NCBI GenBank assembly: GCA_934098515.1
Contig: CAKOOK010000014.1
Span: 1-32,145, forward strand
From: an uncultured Bacilli bacterium
Lineage (GTDB): Bacteria > Bacillota_I > Bacilli_A > RF39 > UBA660
Length of the DNA stretch: 32,145 nucleotides
Direction: 5' to 3'
Shown here: positions 15,149 through 23,176 of the stretch, piece after piece
Layout: the number at the start of each line of letters is the position of its first letter
Numbering within the stretch: position 1 is the stretch's first letter
Translations under genes and position numbers: made by a program
Notes under the pieces: model-generated
Told to the model about the DNA's origin: nothing
Database searches by the model: none
Seen by the model: only the letters and a program-made list of their open reading frames with translations

Positions 15149-16116
15149 GTAATGTAAAAATTAAAAATCAAGTAGTTCTTGCTCCGATGGCTGGTATCTC
15201 TAATACAGCTTATAGGCAAATCATCAAAGAAATGGGTGCTGGATTAATATATGCTGAGATGGTAAGTGATAAAGCAATTTGCTATGGTTCAGAGAGAACT
15301 TATGAACTTTTAAAAATGAATGAAAGTGAGCGACCAATAGCCCAGCAAATCTTCGGCAGTGACCTAACATCATTTGTAGAAGCAGCAAAAAAAATAGAAG
15401 ATTATATGCACCCAGATATAATTGATATAAATATGGGGTGTCCTGTCCCTAAAGTAGCAATAAAAAATCAAGCAGGCAGTGCTCTTCTAAAAAATCCATC
15501 AAAGATAAAAGAAATAGTATCGGCGGTAGTTAATGCAGTAAGCGTTCCAGTAACTGTAAAAATCAGAAGTGGTTGGGATGAAAATAGCATAAATGCGGTT
15601 GAAGTGGCAAAATGTATCGAAGAAGCAGGTGCTAGTGCTATAACAATCCATGCCAGAACTAGAAGCCAAGGTTATAGTGGCCATGCTGATTGGAATATTA
15701 TTAAAAAAGTGAAAGAAGCAGTTAACATTCCTGTAATCGGAAATGGTGATATAAAAACATGCTTTGATGCTAAAAGAATGCTTGAAGAAACTGGTTGCGA
15801 TGCCGTAATGATAGGTAGAGGTGTTCTTGGTAATCCATGGCTAATTAAGGAATGTGTTGAATACTTAGAAAATGGCAAATTACCAGAACCAGTTAGTAGT
15901 AAAGAAAAAATTGAAATGTTAAAAAGACACTATAAACTATTATTAGAAAGTACAAACGAAAAAGCTGCAATCCTAGAAATAAGAATGCATGCCCTATGGT
16001 ACATAAAAGGTTTGCCAAATAGTAGTACAATCAAAGACCAAATTTGTAAAACTAAAACAAGTGCTGAAATATTTAATGTTTTAGATAATTATTTGAAAGA
16101 ACTAAGCAATATTTAA
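15136..16116 (+). CDS. dusB: tRNA-dihydrouridine synthase (DusB type)
   Basis: A 326-residue FMN enzyme that reduces uridines in the tRNA D-loop. It is a TIM barrel with the N-terminal VVLAPMAGISNTAYR, the catalytic Cys in NMGCPVPKV (Cys102), the FMN and tRNA motifs KIRSGWDEN and ITIHARTRSQGYSGHADW, then IGNGDI and IGRGVLGNPWL. A C-terminal helical domain completes the family's normal length. Its start overlaps the end of pduL by 13 bases with a weak AGTGGAAA site, so it is translationally coupled. In many Bacillota dusB sits by ribosomal or lysyl-tRNA synthetase genes; here it ends this small operon. Confidence 0.92.
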   Translation: MWKIGNVKIKNQVVLAPMAGISNTAYRQIIKEMGAGLIYAEMVSDKAICYGSERTYELLKMNESERPIAQQIFGSDLTSFVEAAKKIEDYMHPDIIDINMGCPVPKVAIKNQAGSALLKNPSKIKEIVSAVVNAVSVPVTVKIRSGWDENSINAVEVAKCIEEAGASAITIHARTRSQGYSGHADWNIIKKVKEAVNIPVIGNGDIKTCFDAKRMLEETGCDAVMIGRGVLGNPWLIKECVEYLENGKLPEPVSSKEKIEMLKRHYKLLLESTNEKAAILEIRMHALWYIKGLPNSSTIKDQICKTKTSAEIFNVLDNYLKELSNI

Positions 16117-16117
16117 T

Positions 16118-16146
16118 TTGCATTAATATCAAACTTATATTATAAT
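16118..16146 (+). promoter_or_regulatory. Sigma-A-like promoter of the histone-like membrane protein
   Basis: TTGCAT (16118-16123) and TATAAT (16141-16146) are 17 bases apart, 24 bases before the ATG, just after dusB. Confidence 0.75.
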
Positions 16147-16170
16147 TGAAATAAGATAAGAGGTAGAGTT

Positions 16171-17043
16171 ATGGATAAAGAAGTTAAGAAAAGTACAAAG
16201 CCAGCAAAAAAAGCAAGCACTAAAAAAGTAGAAGACTTAAAAAAAGAAACAACTAAAGTTGCAGAACAGATTAAAAAAGATGCAGAAAAAACTAAAAAGA
16301 CAGTTGCTAAAAAAGCAAGTGCTGCTAAAAGAAAAGCTGCAGTAAAAGTTAAAAAAGCCGAAATTGAAACTGAAGTAAAAGTTGCAAAAGCTAAAAGAAC
16401 CGTTAATAAAAAAGTTAATGAAATCAAAAAAGATGCTGCTGAGGTAAAGGAACAATCATTAAATAAATTAAATGAAGTAAAAGAGGAAGCCAAAAAAGAA
16501 ATCAACAACGTAATAGAAGAAAAATTAGACGTTCAAAGATGTAAGTATTGCCATAAATATTTTGATAAAGGGCTTACCGTTTGTCCTCATTGCCGTAAAA
16601 ATCAAAACTTTAATGCAGTAGGAATCATGACATCCATCTTAATCGCACTATTTGCTCTTTTAATGCTTTTTACCTACTTTTATATGAACAAACAAGCAAA
16701 TAAAACAACCCCAGGTGAATATAAAAGCACATGTGCTTTAGTATCATACGAAGATTTAATTAGATCACCTAAAAACACTTTAAATAAAACTGTTAAACTT
16801 ATTGGTAAAGTTGTATCTGTTGAAGGACATGATAATGGTATTACAGGAAACACTATGACAATAACTCTAAATATAAATTTATTTGATACTGGAACAGAAC
16901 AATTGGTAAAAGTTCAGTTTACTGATGAAAACTATTCACAAGGATTCTTAAAAGATGACCTTATCGAAGTATATGGTGTTTATAGTGAAATTAACGGTAA
17001 CATGCCAACAATAATTGCTAAATATATTGATTTCGGAAACTAG
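16171..17043 (+). CDS. Membrane protein with histone H1-like Lys/Ala-rich tail, zinc ribbon and OB-like domain
   Basis: A 290-residue protein of unknown function with four clear parts. Residues 1 to about 118 are rich in Lys, Ala, Glu and Thr (KKSTKPAKKASTKK, AKKASAAKRKAAVKVKK) and resemble histone H1/HU tails, turning into a charged coiled coil. Residues 124-141 form a zinc ribbon, Cys124-x2-Cys127-x10-Cys138-x2-Cys141. Residues about 151-172 form one membrane span. Residues about 185-290 resemble a tRNA_anti-like OB domain (LNKTVKLIGKVVSVEG, KVQFTDENY, DLIEVYGVYSE). The positive charge predicts the tail and ribbon inside the cell and the OB-like domain outside. It may tether nucleic acid or another acidic polymer to the membrane; this is inference. 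It has its own promoter and terminator. Confidence 0.8.
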   Translation: MDKEVKKSTKPAKKASTKKVEDLKKETTKVAEQIKKDAEKTKKTVAKKASAAKRKAAVKVKKAEIETEVKVAKAKRTVNKKVNEIKKDAAEVKEQSLNKLNEVKEEAKKEINNVIEEKLDVQRCKYCHKYFDKGLTVCPHCRKNQNFNAVGIMTSILIALFALLMLFTYFYMNKQANKTTPGEYKSTCALVSYEDLIRSPKNTLNKTVKLIGKVVSVEGHDNGITGNTMTITLNINLFDTGTEQLVKVQFTDENYSQGFLKDDLIEVYGVYSEINGNMPTIIAKYIDFGN

Positions 17044-17070
17044 TAACAACTTTCAAAAAGTTGTTATTTT
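17044..17070 (+). terminator. Rho-independent terminator
   Basis: TAACAACTT (17044-17052) pairs with AAGTTGTTA (17058-17066) around TCAAA, followed by four T residues. The T tract is short, so read-through is possible. Confidence 0.75.
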
Positions 17071-17074
17071 CATC

Positions 17075-17103
17075 TTGACTTTTACAAACAATTGTACTAA
17101 CAT
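17075..17103 (+). promoter_or_regulatory. Promoter of uvrA
   Basis: TTGACT (17075-17080) and TAACAT (17098-17103) are 17 bases apart. The leader to the ATG at 17173 is about 60 bases. I see no clear LexA-type operator in it. Confidence 0.55.
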
Positions 17104-17172
17104 AGAAAATGCCAAAAAGGTTACTAATATTTAACTTAAAAAAGGGCAAACTAAAGATATAAAGGTGATAGT

Positions 17173-19983
17173 ATGGATAAAATAATAGTAAAAGGTGCAA
17201 GAGAAAATAATTTAAAAAATGTAAACATAGAACTGCCTAAAAATAAATTAATTGTTATGACGGGCGTATCAGGCTCTGGGAAGTCAAGTTTAGCATTTGA
17301 CACAATATATGCTGAAGGAGAAAGACGATATATAGAATCCTTAAATGCTTACGCTAGACAATTTTTAGGTAACTCTGAAAAACCGGATGTTGATTCAATC
17401 GAAGGTTTAAGCCCAAGTATATCTATAGATCAAAAAACAACCAATAATAATCCTCGTAGTACAGTTGGAACAGTAACTGAAATTTATGACTATTTAAGAT
17501 TACTATTTGCGAGAATTGGAACTCCATATTGTCCAATTCACCATAAGCCAATCAAAAGTCAAAGTATTGATGAAATGACTACTAAAGTTTTAGAATTAGG
17601 AAAAGGTACTAAAATAGAAATTCTTTCTCCGATAGTACATGGCGAAAAAGGTACTCATCAAGACTTATTAGATGACCTAAGAAAAAAGGGGTTCACTAGA
17701 GTTAGAGTAAATGACAAAATGTACGACTTATCAGACGAAATTACTTTAGAAAAGAATAAAAAAGATAATATTTACGTAGTTGTCGATCGTATCGTAGTAG
17801 ATGAAGAAGAAAGAGGAAGAATCTTTGAAGCCATTGAAACAAGTACTAAACTAGCAGAAGGAAAAGTACTAATTAACATAATAGGTGGAGAAGAAATTTT
17901 AATGAGCGAACATTATGCTTGCCCAGAATGTAACTTTTCACTTCCTGAACTAGAACCAAGACTATTTTCTTTCAATGCCCCATACGGTGCTTGTCCAGAT
18001 TGTAAAGGTTTAGGTTTTAAACAGCACATAAGTCTAGATTTACTTATACCAGATAAGAATAAAAGTATATTAGAAGGTGGAATTAAAGGCTTTAGTACTG
18101 ATCAAAATATGGCACTAACTCAGTTAGAAACAGTCTGTGACTATTATGGAATAGACCTAACTAAAAAAATCAAAGACCTTACAAAAAAAGAACTTGACAT
18201 CATTTTACATGGTTCAAATAAAGTACTAGACCTTGAATATGTAAGTAAGAACGGTAACAGAAGACAAACAAGAGAAACATATGAAGGAATCGTAAACAAC
18301 CTTGAAAGAAGATATATCGAAACTAACAGTGCATGGATCCGTGAATGGATTGGAACATTTATGGCTAACCAGGATTGTCCAACATGCCATGGAGCAAGAT
18401 TAAGTGAAAACGTTTTAGCAGTTAAAATTGGCGGTAAAAACATCTATGAAATTTGTCTTATGAGCATCAAAGAATTAATCCCATTCTTTAATAATCTAAA
18501 ATTAAACGAAAGCCAAAGACAAATAAGTGACCTTATCGTTAAGGAAATTCTAAACAGATTAACATTCCTAGATAACGTTGGACTAAGTTATCTAACCCTA
18601 GCAAGAGAAGCAAGCACACTATCTGGTGGAGAAAGCCAAAGAATTAGACTTGCAACTCAAATAGGCAGTAAACTTACTGGTGTTCTATATGTCTTAGATG
18701 AGCCAAGTATTGGACTTCATCAAAAAGATAATGATAGATTAATTAACTCTCTAAAAGAAATGAGAGACTTAGGAAACACACTTATTGTAGTAGAACATGA
18801 CGAAGACACTATGAGAGCAGCAGACTATCTAGTTGACATCGGCCCCGGCCCAGGTGATTTAGGCGGAAAAATTATGGCTTGTGGTACTCCAGAAGAAGTC
18901 ATGAAAAATCCAAATAGTTTAACCGGTAAATACCTAACTGGTAAGTTAAAAATTGAAGTACCAGAAAAAAGAAGAAAAGGAAATGGTAAATTCATTGAAA
19001 TAAAAGGCGCCAAAGAAAATAACCTTAAAAACATAAATGTTAAATTCCCACTTGGAACATTTACATTAGTAACAGGTGTATCTGGTTCAGGTAAAAGCAC
19101 ACTAGTTAATCAAATTCTACTAAACGCCCTAAGAAGTAAAGTATATGGAACAATGGTAATCCCAGGAAAACACAAATCAATAAAAGGTTTAGAAGAAATC
19201 GATAAAGTAGTAAATATTTCCCAAGAACCAATCGGTAGAACCCCTAGAAGTAACCCTGCTACATATGTAGGCGTATTTGACGACATAAGAGATCTTTATG
19301 CAAACATGAAAGAAGCTAAAATGAAGGGCTATGATAAAGGAAGATTCTCATTCAACGTCAAAGGCGGAAGATGTGAAGCATGCTGGGGAGATGGCGTAAA
19401 AAAAATTGAAATGCATTTCTTACCAGACGTTTACGTACCATGTGACGTATGCCACGGAACCAGATATAATAGTGAAACTCTAGAAGTTAAATTCAAAGGC
19501 AAAAACATTGCTGAAGTCCTAGACATGCGAGTTAGTGAAGCAATTGAGTTCTTTGACTCTGTACCTAAAATAAAAAATAAACTTCAAATAATGATGGACG
19601 TTGGACTATCTTATATCAAATTAGGACAAAGTGCGCCAACTCTATCAGGTGGTGAAGCAGGCAGAGTAAAACTAGCAAAAGAATTACAAAAGAAACCTAC
19701 TGGCAAAAGTGTCTTTATTCTTGACGAACCAACCACTGGTTTGCACACTGACGACATCAAAAAGTTGCTAGTAATTTTAGAAAGAATAGTTGATAATGGT
19801 GATACAGTAATCGTCATCGAACACAACCTTGACGTCATAAAATGCGCTGATTACATAATTGACTTAGGCCCAGATGGTGGAGACGGCGGTGGAACTATAG
19901 TAGCAACTGGAACTCCAGAAGAAGTTGCTAAAGTTAAAGGTTCATACACTGGTGAGTACTTAAAAACTAAATTAAAATGTTAA
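17173..19983 (+). CDS. uvrA: Excinuclease ABC subunit A
   Basis: A full-length 936-residue UvrA, the damage-recognition ATPase of nucleotide excision repair. It has two ABC modules. The first has Walker A GVSGSGKSS near residue 31, a zinc module CPEC...CPDC near 253-280, signature LSGGESQRIRLA and Walker B VLDEPSIGLH. The second has Walker A GVSGSGKST near 634, zinc motifs CEACWGDG and CDVCHGTRY, signature LSGGEAGRVKLA and FILDEPTTGLH. Two usual glutamines are replaced: CEACQ reads CEACW, and EAQRV in the second signature reads EAGRV. The ATG follows AGGTGAT. uvrB, often adjacent, is not in the window. Confidence 0.97.
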   Translation: MDKIIVKGARENNLKNVNIELPKNKLIVMTGVSGSGKSSLAFDTIYAEGERRYIESLNAYARQFLGNSEKPDVDSIEGLSPSISIDQKTTNNNPRSTVGTVTEIYDYLRLLFARIGTPYCPIHHKPIKSQSIDEMTTKVLELGKGTKIEILSPIVHGEKGTHQDLLDDLRKKGFTRVRVNDKMYDLSDEITLEKNKKDNIYVVVDRIVVDEEERGRIFEAIETSTKLAEGKVLINIIGGEEILMSEHYACPECNFSLPELEPRLFSFNAPYGACPDCKGLGFKQHISLDLLIPDKNKSILEGGIKGFSTDQNMALTQLETVCDYYGIDLTKKIKDLTKKELDIILHGSNKVLDLEYVSKNGNRRQTRETYEGIVNNLERRYIETNSAWIREWIGTFMANQDCPTCHGARLSENVLAVKIGGKNIYEICLMSIKELIPFFNNLKLNESQRQISDLIVKEILNRLTFLDNVGLSYLTLAREASTLSGGESQRIRLATQIGSKLTGVLYVLDEPSIGLHQKDNDRLINSLKEMRDLGNTLIVVEHDEDTMRAADYLVDIGPGPGDLGGKIMACGTPEEVMKNPNSLTGKYLTGKLKIEVPEKRRKGNGKFIEIKGAKENNLKNINVKFPLGTFTLVTGVSGSGKSTLVNQILLNALRSKVYGTMVIPGKHKSIKGLEEIDKVVNISQEPIGRTPRSNPATYVGVFDDIRDLYANMKEAKMKGYDKGRFSFNVKGGRCEACWGDGVKKIEMHFLPDVYVPCDVCHGTRYNSETLEVKFKGKNIAEVLDMRVSEAIEFFDSVPKIKNKLQIMMDVGLSYIKLGQSAPTLSGGEAGRVKLAKELQKKPTGKSVFILDEPTTGLHTDDIKKLLVILERIVDNGDTVIVIEHNLDVIKCADYIIDLGPDGGDGGGTIVATGTPEEVAKVKGSYTGEYLKTKLKC

Positions 19984-20032
19984 TAAAATGTTAATAAACA
20001 ATCTAATGATATAAAATAACTAGAAAATTTTA

Positions 20033-20038
20033 TATAAT
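20033..20038 (+). promoter_or_regulatory. Possible -10 of the yvlD-lgt-trxB operon
   Basis: TATAAT lies 17 bases before the ATG at 20056. No clear -35 is seen. No terminator is recognisable after uvrA either, so read-through from uvrA is possible. Confidence 0.4.
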
Positions 20039-20055
20039 AATAATAGGTGATTTTA

Positions 20056-20454
20056 ATGAATATTTATAGTGAACAAAAAGACTTAAAATGGAACGTACTC
20101 GAGTGGGGTCTAACCCTAGCAATAGATGCACTAGTACTAATGTTAGCATCAAGCATCTTTAAAGGATTCTACATCGAATCATTCTGGTATGCCGTTATTA
20201 CATGTATCGTTATCATGCTTCTTAACATTACTGTCAAACCATTTCTAAAAATGTTAGCATTGCCAATAACAATGATATCTCTTGGGTTATTCTATCCATT
20301 TATAAATGTTGCTATATTAAAACTAGCTAGTTTAATTATGGGAAGCCATTTCGTAGTTGAGGGTTGGATTATCCCATTCTTTATATCATTATTTATATCA
20401 TTTATGACAATAATGTTAGATACACTAATTACGAAAAGGATTGTTAAAAGATGA
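20056..20454 (+). CDS. YvlD-like four-span membrane protein (phage-holin-IV-like family)
   Basis: A 132-residue protein with four hydrophobic segments (about residues 17-36, 39-57, 64-95 and 103-124) separated by short loops, and the family pattern NVAILKLASLIMGSHFVVEG. It belongs to the group named after mycobacterial 4-TMS holins, but chromosomal members such as Bacillus YvlD are not phage genes. YvlD lies next to hprK-lgt in Bacillus; here it directly precedes lgt with an ATGA overlap, and hprK is missing. ATG 20056 is chosen because AGGTGAT is the ribosome binding site and the in-frame GTG at 20047 lies inside it. Function is unknown; a role in envelope stress is only suggested by homologues. 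Confidence 0.82.
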   Translation: MNIYSEQKDLKWNVLEWGLTLAIDALVLMLASSIFKGFYIESFWYAVITCIVIMLLNITVKPFLKMLALPITMISLGLFYPFINVAILKLASLIMGSHFVVEGWIIPFFISLFISFMTIMLDTLITKRIVKR

Positions 20455-21266
20455 ATCCGGTTATTGTAACATTAGGTAGCTTTGAATTAAGGTGGTACTC
20501 TGTGCTAATTTTAGTTGGAGTACTTCTTGCCATATTTTTAATTGAAAAAGAAGCAAAAAGATTTGGTATTAATAAAGAATTTGTTTTTAATATGTTATTC
20601 TGGGGAATTATATTTGGATTTATTGGTGCTAGGTTATACTATGTACTCTTTGAATGGAGTTACTATAGTTCACATATATCAGAAATCTTTAAAATATGGG
20701 AAGGTGGCCTCGCCATCCATGGTGGAATAATTGCTGCCTTGCTAACTATAATTGTTTATACAAAAAAATACAAAGTAAGAACAATAAGATATTTAGACTT
20801 TATATGTGTACCCGTACTATTAGCACAAGCTATTGGTAGATGGGGAAACTTCTTTAATGGTGAAGCACACGGCGTAGCAACTACATACGAACATCTAAAA
20901 TCATTAAGAATTCCTGAATTTATAATTAACGGAATGCATATTGACGGCGTATATTACACACCAACATTTTTTTATGAATCAATTGCTTGCTTAATACTAT
21001 TCATAGTTCTTCTCTTCGTAAGAAGAAGCAAATATGTTAAAGTAGGAACTCTTTCAGCATTATACCTTATCGGTTACGGAATAATTCGCTTCTTTATCGA
21101 AATAAGCAGAACAGACGCTTTAATGATTGGTGCCTTTAAAATAGCTCAAATCGTAAGCATAATAATGGTAATTGTGGGTATAGTAATACTAATGATAAAT
21201 GCAAGAAAAAGTAAATTTGAAGATTTATACAACGACGAAAATAATATAGAAAAAGTAAGATTTTAG
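20451..21266 (+). CDS. lgt: Prolipoprotein diacylglyceryl transferase
   Basis: A 271-residue seven-span membrane enzyme that moves diacylglycerol from phosphatidylglycerol to the lipobox Cys of prolipoproteins. The family signature AIGRWGNFFNGEAHG is complete, near residues 125-139. It also shows the LRWYSVLILVG start, GFIGARLYYVLFEW, the GGLAIHGGIIAA loop with the conserved His, and the C-terminal GYGIIRFFIEISRTD. Its product would process the lipoprotein encoded at 26205. The ATG overlaps the YvlD-like stop, and the next gene starts 9 bases after the lgt stop. Confidence 0.95.
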   Translation: MNPVIVTLGSFELRWYSVLILVGVLLAIFLIEKEAKRFGINKEFVFNMLFWGIIFGFIGARLYYVLFEWSYYSSHISEIFKIWEGGLAIHGGIIAALLTIIVYTKKYKVRTIRYLDFICVPVLLAQAIGRWGNFFNGEAHGVATTYEHLKSLRIPEFIINGMHIDGVYYTPTFFYESIACLILFIVLLFVRRSKYVKVGTLSALYLIGYGIIRFFIEISRTDALMIGAFKIAQIVSIIMVIVGIVILMINARKSKFEDLYNDENNIEKVRF

Positions 21267-21275
21267 GTGATAAAC

Positions 21276-22160
21276 ATGTACGACTGCATAATAATTGGTT
21301 TAGGCCCAGCTGGAATAAATGCAAGCATCTATGCTAAAAGAAGTAACTTAAATACCCTTGTAATTGAAAAAAATATGCCAGGTGGCACACTCCATAATAT
21401 TAAGGAAGTTGATAACTACCTTGGATACGAGCATATCACTGGTAGTGAATTAGCTAAGCAATTCTACAAACAATTCAAAGAGCAAAAAATAAAACAAGTA
21501 TCAGATGAAGTTTTAGAAATAAATGATGGCACCCCTTGCAAAGAAGTAATAACTAAAAATGGCAGATACGAAGCACGAACCGTAATAATCTGCACAGGGC
21601 GTGGTGCTAAAAAACTAAATCTTAAAAATGAAGACTTACCTGGTGTAAGCACATGTGTACTATGTGATGGAGCACTATACAAGGACAAAATAGTAGCGCT
21701 ATATGGCAACAAACCAGCAGTACTAGAAGAAGCCATCTATCTAAGCGGTCTTGCAAAAAAACTATACCTTATAATAAATAATGATAAACTTTTAGGTCCA
21801 GACAATCTAGTAAATGAAATAACTAACAAGGACAACATCGAAATAATTAAAAACGAAAAAATAACTGCAATTAATGGTGACATTAAAATTAAAGAAATAG
21901 AACTTACTAAACAAAAACTAGAAATAGACGGTCTATTCATAAATAACGAATATGGTCCATTAACTGACTTTTGCAAGAACCTAAACATAACAGACGACAA
22001 AGGTTACATAATTGTTGACGACAAAGGTTGCACGAGCGTTCCAGGAATTTTTGCCTGTGGGGACTCAACTAAAAAAGAAATATATCAAATCATAACCGCA
22101 GCAAGTGAAGGAGCAACATGTGCAATTAGTGCCTACAAATATATAAAAGGTATCAAATAG
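21276..22160 (+). CDS. Thioredoxin-reductase-like flavoprotein lacking the usual NADPH motifs
   Basis: A 294-residue protein with the TrxB fold. The FAD-binding GLGPAGINASIYAKRS is near residues 9-24, GGTLHNIKEVDNYLG follows, the redox pair CVLCDG is near residues 127-132, and the C-terminal FAD motif FACGDSTKKEIYQIITAASEG is split as in the family. The NADPH domain is aberrant: the glycine motif GGGxSA is YGNKPAV, and HRRxxxR is replaced by INNDKLL. This fits TrxB relatives that take electrons from ferredoxin or another donor rather than NADPH (FFTR-like). ATG 21276 follows AGGTGAT; the in-frame GTG at 21267 lies inside that site. trxB often follows lgt in Bacillota, which supports the assignment. 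Confidence 0.85.
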   Translation: MYDCIIIGLGPAGINASIYAKRSNLNTLVIEKNMPGGTLHNIKEVDNYLGYEHITGSELAKQFYKQFKEQKIKQVSDEVLEINDGTPCKEVITKNGRYEARTVIICTGRGAKKLNLKNEDLPGVSTCVLCDGALYKDKIVALYGNKPAVLEEAIYLSGLAKKLYLIINNDKLLGPDNLVNEITNKDNIEIIKNEKITAINGDIKIKEIELTKQKLEIDGLFINNEYGPLTDFCKNLNITDDKGYIIVDDKGCTSVPGIFACGDSTKKEIYQIITAASEGATCAISAYKYIKGIK

Positions 22161-22180
22161 TCATAAAAGCAAATAAAAAC

Positions 22181-22209
22181 TAGACAAAACGCCTTAAAAG
22201 TGCTATATT
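22181..22209 (+). promoter_or_regulatory. Promoter of secE-nusG
   Basis: TAGACA (22181-22186) and TATATT (22204-22209) are 17 bases apart, and TGC before the -10 makes it extended. The leader is about 45 bases. rpmG, which often precedes secE, is absent here. Confidence 0.7.
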
Positions 22210-22260
22210 ACATATAGACACGCAGGTGTTTTTATTTTGAAACAAAAAAAGGAGCCGTAA

Positions 22261-22578
22261 ATGGAAAAGAAAAAAGAAGAAAAAAAATTAACTTCAGTTA
22301 AGAAAACAAAAGAACAAAAAGGGAAAGAAAAAAATATTACAAAAGTAAAGAAAACAACTACCAAAGAAAAAACTAAAAAAGAAACAAAAGTAAAAACACC
22401 AAAGAAAACTTATGGTGAAGAAGTAAAAGCAGAACTAAAAAAAGTTAAATGGCCAACAAAACAAGAAATGGCAAAATATAGTATTGCCGTATTTATCTTC
22501 ATTATCCTATTTGGTCTATACTTCTACGGACTTGATGCTTTCTTCGCATGGATAACATCTTTAGTGAAAGGATTATAA
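22261..22578 (+). CDS. secE: Preprotein translocase subunit SecE with Lys-rich N-terminal extension
   Basis: A 105-residue SecE, which clamps SecY in the translocon. The family core lies in the last 60 residues: amphipathic VKAELKKVKWPTKQEMAKYS followed by one membrane span (about 74-96). The first 50 residues are almost only Lys, Glu, Thr and Val and have no counterpart in typical Gram-positive SecE, which is about 60 residues long. The ATG follows AAAGGAG. nusG starts one base after its stop, the classic secE-nusG pair. Confidence 0.93.
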   Translation: MEKKKEEKKLTSVKKTKEQKGKEKNITKVKKTTTKEKTKKETKVKTPKKTYGEEVKAELKKVKWPTKQEMAKYSIAVFIFIILFGLYFYGLDAFFAWITSLVKGL

Positions 22579-22579
22579 T

Positions 22580-23119
22580 ATGGAAAAAGAATGGTATGTA
22601 GTTAACACTTATAGTGGACACGAATCTAAAGTTAAAGAAAAATTAGAAATGCGTGCAGAATCTATGGGATTTCAAGATAACATCTTTAGAATTATTATCC
22701 CAGAAGAAACTGTAAAAGAACAACAAAAAGACGGAAGCTTCAAAGAAAAAAAGAAAAAAATGTTCCCTGGTTATATTCTTGTTGAAATGATTATGACTGA
22801 CGAAGCATGGTACATCGTAAGAAATACTCCAGGTGTAACTGGATTTATCGGTTCAAGTGGAAAAGGTGCTAAACCAACTCCGTTAAAACCACAAGAAATC
22901 GATCGTATCCTTGCTAACATGGGTATGACAAGAATGGATGTAGATAAAGAACTTACTGTTGGAACTAAAGTATCAATCGTTGATGGCCCATTCAAAGGTA
23001 TGGAAGGCGTTATTAACTCACTAGATTTAGAAAACAGTAGACTAACAGTTCTAATTGACCTATTCGGACAAGAAACACCAGTAGAAGTAGAACTATTCCA
23101 AGTAACAGCAATCAACTAA
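22580..23119 (+). CDS. nusG: Transcription termination/antitermination factor NusG
   Basis: A 179-residue protein of normal length. The NGN domain begins EWYVVNTYSGHESKVKEKL and includes MFPGYILVEM and NTPGVTGFIG. The KOW domain is near residues 125-179 (VGTKVSIVDGPFKGMEGVI). NusG binds RNA polymerase, modulates pausing and couples transcription to translation. Co-transcribed with secE. Its last codons form the left arm of the terminator that follows. Confidence 0.96.
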   Translation: MEKEWYVVNTYSGHESKVKEKLEMRAESMGFQDNIFRIIIPEETVKEQQKDGSFKEKKKKMFPGYILVEMIMTDEAWYIVRNTPGVTGFIGSSGKGAKPTPLKPQEIDRILANMGMTRMDVDKELTVGTKVSIVDGPFKGMEGVINSLDLENSRLTVLIDLFGQETPVEVELFQVTAIN

Positions 23120-23133
23120 GGTTGCTGTTTTTT
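23104..23133 (+). terminator. Rho-independent terminator of secE-nusG
   Basis: AACAGCAA (23104-23111) pairs with TTGCTGTT (23122-23129) around a 10-base loop, then T residues to 23133. The nusG stop codon is in the loop. Confidence 0.85.
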
Positions 23134-23141
23134 CAAAATAC

Positions 23142-23170
23142 TTGAAATTAACTAATAATTGTGTTATTAT
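23142..23170 (+). promoter_or_regulatory. Promoter of rplK-rplA
   Basis: TTGAAA (23142-23147) and TATTAT (23165-23170) are 17 bases apart. Confidence 0.75.
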
Positions 23171-23176
23171 CTTAAC

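Noticed and set aside
20056..20454. Phage holin and hence a prophage remnant
   Set aside because: The family is named after a phage holin, but it lies directly before lgt as the chromosomal YvlD does, and no other phage gene is present.
22218..22239. Terminator before secE (ACAC-GCAG-GTGT followed by T residues)
   Set aside because: The stem is only four base pairs and the promoter is just upstream, so termination is unlikely.
22161..22260. rpmG (L33) or a tRNA gene before secE
   Set aside because: The gap is only 100 bases and holds no frame or tRNA-like cloverleaf; rpmG must be elsewhere.
22771..23115. Long antisense frames, also at 16140-16508, 23450-23872 and 25193-25582
   Set aside because: They lie inside well-supported genes (nusG, the histone-like protein, rplK, rplL), are low-complexity or Ser/Ala-rich, and have no ribosome binding site of their own.
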